DNA from: Narthecium ossifragum
Lineage: Eukaryota; Streptophyta; Magnoliopsida; Dioscoreales; Nartheciaceae
Length of the DNA: 64,000 nt
Reading direction: 5' to 3'
NCBI GenBank assembly: GCA_963920575.1
Contig: OY986966.1
Coordinates: forward strand, 14,463,297-14,527,296
This document shows positions 41,364-52,040 of this stretch, piece after piece. The notes below the pieces were generated by a model. The model was not told the DNA's origin and made no database searches. It saw only the letters and a list, made by a program, of their open reading frames with translations. Position 1 is the stretch's first letter, and each line of letters starts with the position of its first letter. A program made the translations under genes and the position numbers.

Positions 41364-42629
41364 TCTTAGTGGTTGAGGGGTGTTTTTAAGTGGTTTTTGC
41401 CCGTGGGGCTTTGTATGACGGTTTTCCTTACCGCTTTATACCTGGTACATATGTTTATGCATGATAGCCCTATAATAGGGGCAGTGGTGAACCGGGGGAG
41501 TGATGACTCCCAAAATGTTTACAATAAACGGGCGGGTAGCCCTATAGCTTTCCTTAGCCTTGCATGCCGGCGTGCGCCGAGGGCTTTATCTCTGATGTCT
41601 GTGAGCTGTTGTTTGCGGGGCTGCTTCCCGATGCAGGTGTTGTGGTGGACTACTAGCAGTTGGTGGTGGTACCACTATAGTAGCTCCTAGAACTTACTTA
41701 CCTTTTCACCACCCTGGGCTAGCAGGGTGTCGTGCCCAGTCCTTGTTTAATATATCATCACATTTGTTGCATGCGTATCTGTATTTATCCTGCGTGTGAT
41801 CATAGCATGCATTGTATTGTGCATTAGTTGCATAGGAGAAGGACGCTGGCGATTGGGTTAATCACTAATCCGGGGCTTTCGGGTAGTTCCGATCTAACCC
41901 TAGGACCGTTGCGGGTAGCTTGGTCTAGGACTCGATTTGTAGTATTCAATCGATTTCGATGATAGGGTTAGATGACCTTAATACATGTTGTTTGATGTTT
42001 AGAGGTCGTCTCGACTCCAAGTTGAATCTGAGGTTTAGCCGGTGTCCGGTGTTCTTGACTCTTAGGTGGGGTGGTGCCTGCCCAGCGATGTCCTTGCCCG
42101 CCAAACTGTGTTCTGTGTCCTGTTCAGAGTCTACAGTGTTTTGGACATGCGTTCACGGACTCCCGGTAGGGTTATGGGACCCTTGTATACACCTAGGGTA
42201 GACTTGGGGGCGGCACTGTTGTGTTCCCTCCCTTGTGAGTGTCGTAGTGTAGTGTCCTTGCTGTGCTTAGTACTCACTCCTACCTGGGCTGCGTTTTGCA
42301 GGTGCTGGCGCTAGCTCTTCTTCCATCGCCCCTACCGGGAAGGCGTTTGGTGACGTGGTGGCGTCTGGCGATGTTTGAGGAGCGGTGATCATCTACTTAC
42401 ACCCTTTTGCTTAGTTAGCCTCCCACGGGAGAGAATTGTATAACTTTTACCCTGTTGAGGATTTGTAATATATTCAGTTTCAGTTTTGAGGTTTGTAATA
42501 CAGGATGATTATGAATTGCTAGGGAGACCACTATAATTAGACGGAAGCCTCGCCAAAAATTTTGCAGTAGGCTAGGTTCCGGTTCGCGTCGCCCGGTCCG
42601 GTTGGGCCTACGCGGTTTGAGGCGCGACA

Positions 42630-42747
42630 CCTGGGGATGTCGCCATTTTGCCTAGTCTATGGAAAACCATGTTATCTTCCAGTAGAATTAGAACATAAGG
42701 TATATTGGGATATTAAGTCACTAAATTTTACTTTGAATGCTGCAGGT
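42630..42747 (+). pseudogene. Element C integrase, middle fragment
   Basis: After the second CCTGG the frame reads GMSPFCLVYGKPCYLPVELE and then HKVYWDIKSLNFTLNAAG. This is the conserved motif just after the integrase core. It is cut by element B at 42747 and continues at 55060. Confidence 0.85.
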
Positions 42748-43100
42748 TGATGATGATGCATAATGATATATTTTTATCCCTTAATACTTAGTTTCCTGTG
42801 ATTATTTAGTTCCTAAATACACTCATTATTCTTATATTTTGATTTAGGATGCAATTGAAGAGTCCTTAAGTCGAAAAGAAGCTGAAAAGAGTGCATGGAT
42901 CAAATTTACGGTTCGAGATTCCTAAATACTTAGTTTCCTGTGCTTATTTAGTCCCTTAATACTTAGTTGGAAAGCTCTTGAAGTCTAGTTTCTGGAGAAT
43001 TTTACGGTTCGAGATTCCGAGTTTACTAGAGGAAGTTATGGCAATTTTAGTACCGATGACGCAGTCTGGATGGCAGAATAGTAAATACGCTGGAACGTCC

Positions 43101-43315
43101 GATCGATCCGAAACCCAGAGTCCGATCGATCTGACTATGCAGAAACGTGACAGAACATATATTTTTTGGCTGAACTAAGTCCGATCGATCCCTCCATCCA
43201 TTTTACTAAGTCCGATCCATCGGACACCTAAAGTCCGATCGATCGGACTCGGGAATAGCCAGAGACGAAGGATTTTACGCAACCGATCAATCCGACACCC
43301 AAAGTCCGATCGATC
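43101..43315. repeat. CCGATCGATCGG-type pairs in B 5' LTR
   Basis: Sites start at 43101/43124 (23), 43183/43214 (31), 43237, and 43285/43308 (23). Some are decayed (GATCCATC, GATCAATC). The 3' LTR has the same set at 53882/53905, 53964/53995, 54018 and 54067/54090. The last lies 64 bp before the TATA box in both LTRs. Confidence 0.9.
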
Positions 43316-43378
43316 GGACTTTCCCAGTTAATAAAATCAACGGTATTGATCTAATCCGAGGATGGATACACTTAAGCC

Positions 43379-43386
43379 TATAAATA
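43379..43386 (+). promoter_or_regulatory. TATA box of element B
   Basis: TATAAATA in CCTATAAATAGGACTC, about 630 bp into the 5' LTR. The 3' LTR copy is at 54161-54168. Confidence 0.7.
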
Positions 43387-44282
43387 GGACTCTTTCTAGG
43401 GTTTGAGGGGGGATTCTTGGACACTTTTGGCTGCTCTTTCTCATCCGTTATATTTTCCTAGGTTTTCTCTTGTTTAATGAAATCTTTTGGAGGATTGTTC
43501 TCGATGGCCCTGCGTGGCTAAATCTTGATCCTTGGTCGAGGAGACTGAAACCTCGGAATCAATGAAACTGTGAGATCTAATTTATTTTTATTGTTCAGTT
43601 TATACATGAGTATTGAATGTTTTTCTGAGATTAAATCTTCATGATTGTCTTGTCTAATTGCTAGGAGGCCCACTAGTTTATTATTCATGGTAATCTACTG
43701 CTAGGTTTGATGTCAAATCCGGAATTGTTTGATCCCTCTAATCTGCGAAGCTACTAGGGTTTAATAATCTACTGCGTTTCAGAGTTTGTTAGGTCTTAGG
43801 AAGAATATTCGACTAGATTAAATGCAACCGCTTGTGCTTGTGTTGTTTAGCTTCATCGATCTCCCTATTCTTAAGGCTGCTACTAGATTAAATCTACAGC
43901 GCTTGTCTTAGGTTGTTTAGTAGTTAGGGTTAATTGGATCGCTTGTTTCTAATTAACTAAGATGGAGGAGAGATTCGAATTGAATTCGGACGATGAATAT
44001 TCATGGTATGAATTGATTGATACTTGCATCTATGATCAGTTGTTGGATTCCGGTGGTGGATGTTGACTCGGACCAAGGTTTGTTCTCTTGAATTAATTGA
44101 ATTCTTCGCTTTAGATTTTTTATTTATTGTTTTTCCTCACCTTTAAAACCCCCCATCTTTGTTCACTAAGCATAAAACTAGGCTAAACACTCTTCGTGGG
44201 ATCGACTCGTAGTCACACTACTACATTTATCTTAAAGAGTATTGGTTTTATTTTTGAGTGCCAGCGACAGCACATCAAATTT

Positions 44283-44300
44283 TGGCGCCGTTGCCGGGGA
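44283..44300 (+). other. Primer-binding site of element B (Asp-tRNA type)
   Basis: TGGCGCCGTTGCCGGGGA begins 5 bases after the LTR end. This is the tRNA-Asp-type site common in Athila-like elements. Confidence 0.9.
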
Positions 44301-46868
44301 GTGATTCTAGTTGATTTTTGTGCTTATTGTGATCTTTACTTTCATAAAAAAAAAAGAGTTTACACAAATTTTCGGGATTTGTTTTTCTCGGTTTACCGAA
44401 AAGTTCTTGATTGTTTATGAGTATAGCTCGATCTTTTAATCAACGTGATTTGCAGTACGATCCAGAGATAGAAAGAACTTTACACAGGTTAAGGAGGGAA
44501 GCTCGGAAAAACATTGAGGAGGACGATTTGGCTCTTGACCACTTATTTGTTAGTGATTCTGAATTAGAGGTGGAAGTCATGGCCGGAAATCGGACTTTGA
44601 AAGAGCTTGCAGCCCCAGATTTGAATCAACAACCCTTATGCATTACATTCCCTACTTTGGATGTTGCTACTACTTTTGAATTGAAATATGGACTAATACA
44701 TCTCTTACCCACTTTTCATGGACTTGCAAGTGAAGATCCTCACAAGCATTTAAAGGAGCTTCATGTTGTGTGCACAAGTATGAAACCCATGGGGGTGACT
44801 GAAGATCAAATCAAATTGAGAGCCTTCCCGTTTTCTTTGAAAGATGCAGCTAAGGATTGGCTTTATTATTTACCATCTGGGAGTATTACTACATGGAGCG
44901 AAATGAAGAGGTTGTTTTTGGAGAAATATTTTCCAGCCTGAAGAGCGGCCAACATTAGAAAAGAGATATGTGGTATAAGGCAACATAACGGAGAATCTTT
45001 ACATGAGTATTGGGAAAGTTTCAAGAAACTCTGTGCAAGCTGTCCCCATCATCAAATTAGTGAGCAATTACTTATCCAATATTTTTATGAGGGCTTACTA
45101 ACCGATGACAGGAGTATGATTGATGCCGCTAGTAGAGGAGCTTTGGTGGATAAAACTCCTGAAGCCGCGAGGAACTTGATTGCAAATATGGCGGCTAATT
45201 CTCAACAATTTAATACTAGGCTTGATTCTTATTCGAAACATGTTTATGAGGTAAATGTTTCATCTCTTGAACAACAGATTGCAAGTCTAACTTCTCTTGT
45301 TCGTCAATTGGCTATAGGTAATATGCAAACAGCGAAAGTTTGCGGGATTTGTTCGGTGGCAGGACATCCAACCGATATGTGCCCAACTCTTCAAGAGGAA
45401 CCGATTGAGCAAGTGAATGCAGCGGGGAGTTTCCCTGGACTACCGCAAAGGAAATATGATCCCTATTCAAACACGTATAATCCGGGATGGAGGGATCATC
45501 CCAATCTCAACTATGGGAATCCGCAAGTAAATCAGCCCACAACTCATGTCGCGCCCCGACCCGCGTAGGCCCAACCGGGCCGGGCGACGCGAGCCGGAAC
45601 CTAACCTACTGCGGAAAATTTTGGCGAGGTTTCCCTCTAATCGTAGTGGTTACCCTAACAATTCATGATCATCCTGTATTAAGTACAATTACAAATTTCG
45701 AACACCAGAACTGAAATAGATAGAAACCTCAAAACAGGGAAATTATACATTTATCGCTCCCGTAGGAGACTATCTAATACAAAAAGGGTAAAACAGAAAG
45801 ATCACAGCTCCTCAAGCTCCGCCAGACGCCGCCACGTCACTGAACACCTGCCCGGTAGGGGCGACCGAAGAAGAGCTAGCGCCAGCACCTGCAAAACGCA
45901 GCCCGGGTAGGAGTGAGCACTAAGCTCAGCAGGGACACTACACTACGACACTCACAAGGAAGGGAACACAACAGTGTCGCCCCCAAGCAAAGCCTAGGTG
46001 TATCACAGGGGTCCCATAACCCCACCGGATACCCCTGAGAGCCCCAGTCGTGGTCTTCCAGCGAACTGGTCACACACTGGGTCACACTCAGTAAGACAGG
46101 AAACGGCACTGTCAACTCACGACAGGATCCTGGGCACTGTCGGCGGGTAGCACCGCTGGGTAGTCACACCTGCCACCCAAGAGTTCTAGAAGGTTTGGGT
46201 ACCGGCTACACCACGACTTGGCTCGAGGCCGACACAACCTCTAAACATCAAACACAACAGTATTCGAGTCCAACTAACCCTATCATTGAAAAGACTGAAT
46301 ACTACAAATCGAGTCCTGGACCAAGCTACCCGCACGGTCCTAGAAGATAGATCCGGGCTACCCGGAAGCCCCGGATCGGCAATGCCCTAAACAGATGCAA
46401 CTAGTGCACACAACGCAATGCATGCTATGAACATACGCAGAAATAATACATAAAAACATGCAACAGGATGTGATGATATAAATACAAGGTCTGGGCACGG
46501 CACCCTGCCGGCTCGGGGTGGTGTACAAGTATTTAAGGTCTAAGGGCTGCTGCAGTGGTACCCCCACCAACTGCCAGCAGTCCACCACAACACCTGTACC
46601 GGGAGACAACCCCGCAAACAACAGCTCACAGATATAGCAGATAAAGCCCTCGGCGCACGCCGGCATGCAAGGCTATGGAAAGCTGTAGGGCTACCCGCCC
46701 GTTTATTCTACACACTCCCAGGAGTCATCACTCCCCTGGTTCACCACTGCCCTATTGTAGGGCTAACTTGCTTAATCATATGTACCAAGTATGAAAGCAG
46801 TAAAGAAAACCATCATACAAAGCCCCGCGGGCAAAAATCCACTTAAAAATACCCTTCAGTCACTAAGG

Positions 46869-47100
46869 GATCGATCTTCCTTCTCAAGGAGATCGATCTC
46901 TTAACACTTAGGGAAAACTCGTCCCTGTCAACCGAAGGAGATCGATCTCCTCCTCCAGAGGGATCGATCTTCCTCGTGACCAGGGACTCACCGCCACCAA
47001 CCACCAAGAGATCGATCTTCTTTCACAAGGAGATCGATCTCGCTCGGGCTGGGCGCGACACACCAGAAGAGATCGATCTTCCTTCTCAAGGAGATCGATC
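46869..47100. repeat. Four GATCGATC pairs in the transcribed part of LTR J
   Basis: Pairs start at 46869/46891, 46940/46962, 47010/47032 and 47071/47093. All four spacings are 22 bp. Confidence 0.92.
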
Positions 47101-47444
47101 CTAATGGGTTCTCCGGCGTACTTCCGGCGAGGAATACCGCTGGAATACAGACCCAAACATAACCAAACTCTGGGATCTGATAGATCAAGATCCCACGAGT
47201 CCAAAACCGGTGAAAACACGAAGAACAACCACGTATATAGATAGATCTAAGCAAAATATCACAAATCAAACCGGAAAACTCAAAACCCCGAAATGAAAGT
47301 AGGTAGGAATCCCTACCGGAGCAAGAGCGGCTTAAATCCAAGCAGCTAGGCCTTAGATCTTCCTCAAACAAGCTCAGATCCAGCAAGAACACGGCTCAAA
47401 TCTCGGAAAATCCAAAAAAAATCAAAGGATAACGATCTCGTTTG

Positions 47445-47451
47445 CTTTATA
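47445..47451 (-). promoter_or_regulatory. TATA box of LTR J
   Basis: The minus strand reads TATAAAG in CCTATAAAGCAAACG, matching the site in LTR K. Confidence 0.65.
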
Positions 47452-47474
47452 GGCAAACGAACCGACATAAGGGA

Positions 47475-47569
47475 GATCGATCTCCCTTGAGGAGAGATCG
47501 ATCTTCCTTGTCAGAACGGGTTGACTTTTTGGCAAAGGAGATCGATCTCTTAGCTAGAGAAGATCGATC
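47475..47569. repeat. Two GATCGATC pairs upstream of the TATA box in LTR J
   Basis: Sites start at 47475/47496 (21 bp apart) and 47540/47562 (22 bp apart). The nearest lies 23 bases from the TATA box, as in LTR K. Confidence 0.92.
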
Positions 47570-48264
47570 TCACTTGTCCAGAAAGCTAGACTTGGGCCCA
47601 AAACTCAAGCCCAAGCCCGGATCTTTCGATCCCGGGTCCCACTAACTGTTCTAAGCAAATATTTCCACAAATATGGTCAGTGTGTGTACAAGCGCGAGTG
47701 TGGAACTAGCCGACAAGGTGTAATTTACTAAATTGCACTTGCGACCCACAGCAAGCCACAGGAGGAGAGGCACGGGTCCTCACAACTCAATTCCGTCCAA
47801 GTGGCCAGCAATATCAACAATATAGACCACCATATCCTCCGAGACAACAACCAAACCCAACTCCTAATTCTGGTATGTCTTTAGAAGATATTGTTAAATC
47901 TCTTACTACTAATACTTTGCAGTTTCAACAGGAGGCAAAGCAATTTCAGCAAGAGGCAAAGGCTAGAATTCAAGGTTTGGAACATCAGGTGGGCCAGATG
48001 GCGACTGCAAATAGCAAGATAGAGGCACAAAGTTCGGGAAAATTACCCTTTCAAACGGTAATAAATCCAAGAGAGAATGCAAGTGCAATCATTTTGAGAA
48101 GTGGTAAAGAAGTTGAGACTCCAGTACAGGAAGTTCCTGCATCTTCACCGCAAGGAAACGAGCAAGACATCGTCGCTGACAAAATCTTTCCTGATGACGA
48201 CGACGTACCTAAACGTAAGTTTCCACCTCTTTCTGATTATAAACCCGTACCTCCTTTTCCTTAG

Positions 48265-50734
48265 GCTTTGACAGAATCAAGAAAATATGAGAAGAATTCA
48301 GATCTATATGAGACTTTTCGCCGATGCAAGGTAAATATTCCACTCTTAGATGCTCTTAAACAAGTACCTCGTTATGCTAAATTCTTGAAAGAATTGTGCA
48401 CAATTAAGAGGAAGCAGAAACTTAAAGGATGTGAGAAGGTGAAAGTAGGGGAAAATGTTTCTGCAATTCTTCAAAGAATAATTCCTACAAAGTGTAGGGA
48501 TCCAGGTATGTTTACTATCCCATGTACAATTGGTAACACCAAATTTGAGAAAGCCATGTTAAATTTGGGAGCTTCTATCAATGTCATGCCATATTCTATA
48601 TATTCTTCTTTAAAACTTGGACCTTTGAATGAAACTGGCGTTGTGATTCAATTGGCTCACAGATCTAACGCCTATCCTAAAGGTATAGTTGAAGATATTC
48701 TTGTGCAAGTCAATGATTTAGTTTTCCCTGCTGATTTTTATGTGCTTAATATGGAGAATGGAGATCATAGTACACCTATTTTGTTGGGAAGACCTCTCTT
48801 GAAGACATCCAAGACTAAGATAGATGTCCATAGTGGCACACTTATCATGGAATTTGATGGTGAAACTGTTAAGTTTAATATTTATGATACCATGAAATAT
48901 CCTGCTGATGATTGTTCAGTGTATTCAATTGATGTGATTGATTATTTATCACAGGAAGTTTTTGAACTTAGTGATAAAGATGAATTGGAAGTGGCTATTA
49001 GTAAATCTCTTGAGGAAGAAAATAAGGAGCTATCTTTGAGTACTAATTTGCAGGAAACTGTTGCAACACTGAATGATTTTTTGATAATTCAGCAATCAGG
49101 TAACGATTCTTATAGTCCATTACATGTTTCTAATGAGAAATCATTACCTTCTGTATTGCAAGCACCTATTCCAGATCTGAAACCTCTTCCTAATCATCTT
49201 AAATATGCTTTTCTTGGAGATGAAGGAGTATTACCAGTGATTATTTCCAATAACCTTAGTGTACCACAGGAAGAAAAACTTGTGCAGGTTCTTAAGAAGC
49301 ATAAGACAGCTATTGGTTGGACAATTCCAGACATCAAGAGAATTAGCCCGAGTACGTGTATGCATCGTATCTTGCTTGAAGAGGGAGCGAAACCTTCCCG
49401 CCAACCACAAAGAAGGTTAAACCCGCCCATGATGGATGTTGTAAAGAAGGAGATCCTCAAACTTCTTGAAGTTGGAGTGATCTATTCTATTTCGGATAGC
49501 ACTTGGGTTAATCCGGTTCAAGTGGTTCCTGAAAAGACTTGAATAACCGGGGTGAGAAATCACAAAGATGAGTTAGTTCCCACCCGTGTGCAAAATGGGT
49601 GGAGGGTTTGTATTGATTATAGAAAATTAAATGCTATAACCCGCAAGGACCACTTCCCTTTACCTTTTATTGATCAGATGCTTGAAAGATTAGCTAGTCA
49701 TTCTTATTATTGTTTTCTTGATGGTTATTCAGGTTACTTTCAGATTGCAAATGCCCCTGAAGATCAGGAAAAGACGACGTTCACATGCCCATTTGGAACT
49801 TTTGCATACAGTCGCATGCCTTTTGGTCTTTGCAACGCCCCAGCTACTTTCCAAAGGTGTATGGTTGGTATATTATCAGATTATATTGAACAGATCATAG
49901 AGGTTTTTATAGATGATTTCACAGTTTATGGAAACTCCTTTGATAATTGTTTACATAACCTTACACTTGTTCTTCAAAGATGCATAGAAAGTAGTCTTGT
50001 GTTAAATTCTGAGAAATGTCATTTCATGGTTGAACAAGGTATAGTTTTGGGTCCTGTTGTTTCATCTAAAGAAATTGAGGTTGATAAAGCTAAAGTTGAT
50101 GTCATTCAATCTTTACCTTATCCCACTAGTGTGCGGGAAGTTCGTTCTTTTCTTGGGCATGCAGGTTTTTACTGAAGATTCATCAAGGACTTCTCCAAAA
50201 TAGCATTACCGCTATGCACGTTGTTACAAAAGGACAAGGTTTTTGAGTTCGGTGATGCATGCAAAAAGGCATTTGATAAACTGAAAGAATTGTTGACTTC
50301 TACCCCTGTTATTCAGCCCCCAGACTGGAGCGTTCCTTTTGAGATAATGTGTGATGCGAGTGATTATGCAGTGGGCGCGGTTTTGGGTCAAAAGATTGGA
50401 AGAGCTTCTCATGCAATTTACTATGCTTCCAAGACTTTGGATGATGCCCAGAGAAATTATTCTACAACTGAAAAAGAACTTTTAGCTGTTGTGTTTGCTT
50501 TAGAAAAATTTCATTCTTATTTACTTGGTAGTAAAGTCATTGTTTACTCTGATCATGCAGCCCTTCGTTATTTAATGACGAAGAAGGAGGCAAAGCCGAG
50601 ATTAATACGATGGATACTTCTTTTGAGTGAATTTGATTTGAAGATAAAAGACAAAAGAGGAACAAAAAATAGGGTTGCAGATCATCTGAGTCGATTAGTT
50701 CATGTGGAGGATAAACTTCGTCTGCAGGAAACAT
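48265..50734 (+). pseudogene. Element B protease, reverse transcriptase and RNase H
   Basis: This is in frame with gag after the TAG. Protease has AMLNLGASINVMPYSIYSS; the catalytic Asp of the usual DLG triplet reads Asn. RT continues with TAIGWTIPDIKRISPSTCMH, QRRLNPPMMDVV, CIDYRKLNAITRKDHF, SRMPFGLCNAPATFQ and the catalytic VFIDDFTVYG. RNase H has [42 protein letters not shown] and VADHLSRL, all key positions present. Stops: TGA at 49540 (Gly expected) and TGA at 50173 (Arg expected, a CGA to TGA change). A frame change near 50735 links to integrase. Confidence 0.9.
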
Positions 50735-52040
50735 TCCTTGATGGAACAACTGTTCTCCGCAAATGTGACATTACCTTGGTATGCAAATATTGTGAATTAT
50801 TTGGTTACTAATATGTTACCTTCTGATTTGTCTAAGGCTCAAAGAGATAAGATCAAAAGTGATGCCAAATACTATGTGTGGGATGACCCATATTTATGGA
50901 AGCATTGTGCAGATCAAGTAATAAGAAGGTGAGTTCCTGAAAATGAAATTATTTCTATACTCACTTTTTGTCATTCTTATGCTTGTGGAGGTCACTTTGG
51001 AGTTAAGAGAACGGCAAGAAAAGTGTTAGAATCTGGTTTCTATTGGCCTTCTTTATTTCGAGATTCATATTCTCTTTGTAAGTCATGCGAGAATTGTCAA
51101 AAGACAGGTAATATACCCCAAAGGAATGAGATGCCACAAACCCCCATATTATTTTGCGAAATTTTCAATGTTTGGGGCATCGATTTCATAGGTCCGTTCC
51201 CTATATCTTTCGGTTATGTTTATATTCTACTTGCTGTCGATTATGTTTCGAAATGGGTAGAAGCTAAAGCTACCAGGACTGACGATTCTAAAGTTGTTGC
51301 AGATTTTATCAAGTCTAACATATTATCTAGGTTTGGAATTCCAAGAGCTCTAATAAGTGATCGAGGCACTCACTTTTGCAATCGGACTGTTGAGGCGTTA
51401 CTACGGAAGTATCATGTGACCCATAAGGTATCAACCGCCTATCATCCACAAACTAGTGGACAAGCGGAAGTGTCAAATCGAGAGATCAAGTCCATCATCG
51501 CAAAGACGGTCAATCCAAGTAGAAAAGATTGGAGTTTGCGTTTGGATGATGCGTTGTGGGCATATAGGACTGCATATAAGACACCCATCGGTATGTCACC
51601 TTCCAGTTGAGTTAGAACATAAAGCTTATTGGGTTATCAAGAGCTTTAATATGAACATGGATGAGAGTGGAGAACACAGGAAGTTGCAACCGCAAGAATA
51701 AGAGGAAATTCGCAATGATGCCTATGAGAGCGATAGGATTTACAAGGAAAAGACAAAAGCTTTTCATGACAAGATGATCTCCAGGAAAGAGTTTAAAGTT
51801 GGTCAAAAAGTTCTCCTTTACCAACCACGTCTATGTTTGTTTCTAGGTAAGTTGCGTTCTCGTTGGATTGGACCTTTTATTGTTACTAATGTTTTCTCTC
51901 ACAGTGCAGTTGAAATTCAAAGTTTAGCCACTTCCAAAATATTTACGGTGAATGGCCATCGACTTAAACCTTTCTATGAAAGCGTTCCAACAGAAAAGTT
52001 GGAAAAATTGGACCTTGAAGAACCAACTTATACTGATTAA
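50735..52040 (+). pseudogene. Element B integrase
   Basis: After the frame change it reads [17 protein letters not shown] and a zinc module ([18 protein letters not shown]). The catalytic triad is visible as [20 protein letters not shown] and [14 protein letters not shown] at 50930 interrupts the zinc module. Near 51600 a small deletion removes about a dozen codons of the conserved GMSPYRLV...CHLPVELE motif and shifts frame; a TAA at 51699 follows. The C-terminal domain reads [14 protein letters not shown] and [13 protein letters not shown] up to 52040. It is damaged, but all three acidic catalytic residues remain. Confidence 0.9.

Larger units (their letters stand above)
40458..42629 (+). 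mobile_element. Solo LTR K (2172 bp, family A)
   Basis: TGTGAGGACC at 40458 to GGCGCGACA at 42629, with TSD CCTGG on both sides (40453-40457 and 42630-42634). The integrase frame of C resumes after it. It has a plus-strand TATA box at 40790. It shares long stretches with LTRs G, J and I. No internal region is present. Confidence 0.93.
42748..44277 (+). mobile_element. Element B 5' LTR (1530 bp)
   Basis: It begins TGATGATGATGCA and ends CAGCACATCA. It is alike to the 3' LTR apart from substitutions and a different stretch at about 42912-42972, where short copies of neighbouring LTR words replace the sequence found in the 3' LTR. Confidence 0.95.
45547..47785 (-). mobile_element. Solo LTR J (2239 bp, family A) inside B gag
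   Basis: In element orientation it begins TGTGAGGACCC at 47785 and ends GGGCGCGACA at 45547. The TSD ACTCA is perfect (45542-45546 and 47786-47790), and removing one copy restores the gag frame. It is closely related to LTR I at the right edge and to K. No internal sequence is present. Confidence 0.94.
44417..48264 (+). pseudogene. Element B gag, interrupted by solo LTR J
   Basis: The start is the ATG at 44417 (MSIARSFNQRDL), shortly after the PBS. The gag core is seen as ELAAPDLNQQPLCITFPTLD, FPFSLKDAAKDWLYYLPSGS and CASCPHHQISEQLL. A zinc-knuckle-like VCGICSVAGHPTDMCP and the hallmark NTYNPGWRDHPNLNYG follow. A TGA at 44939 breaks the frame between core halves. LTR J and its TSD (45547-47790) then split it, and the rest reads from 47791 with a coiled-coil segment (about 47875-48020). 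It ends at a TAG at 48262, where Gln is usual. Gag would form the particle shell; this copy cannot be made whole. Confidence 0.88.

Noticed and set aside
44283..44300. tRNA gene
   Set aside because: The match to tRNA-Asp is only the 3' end and is the primer-binding site; no cloverleaf surrounds it. The same holds at 36008 and 3345.
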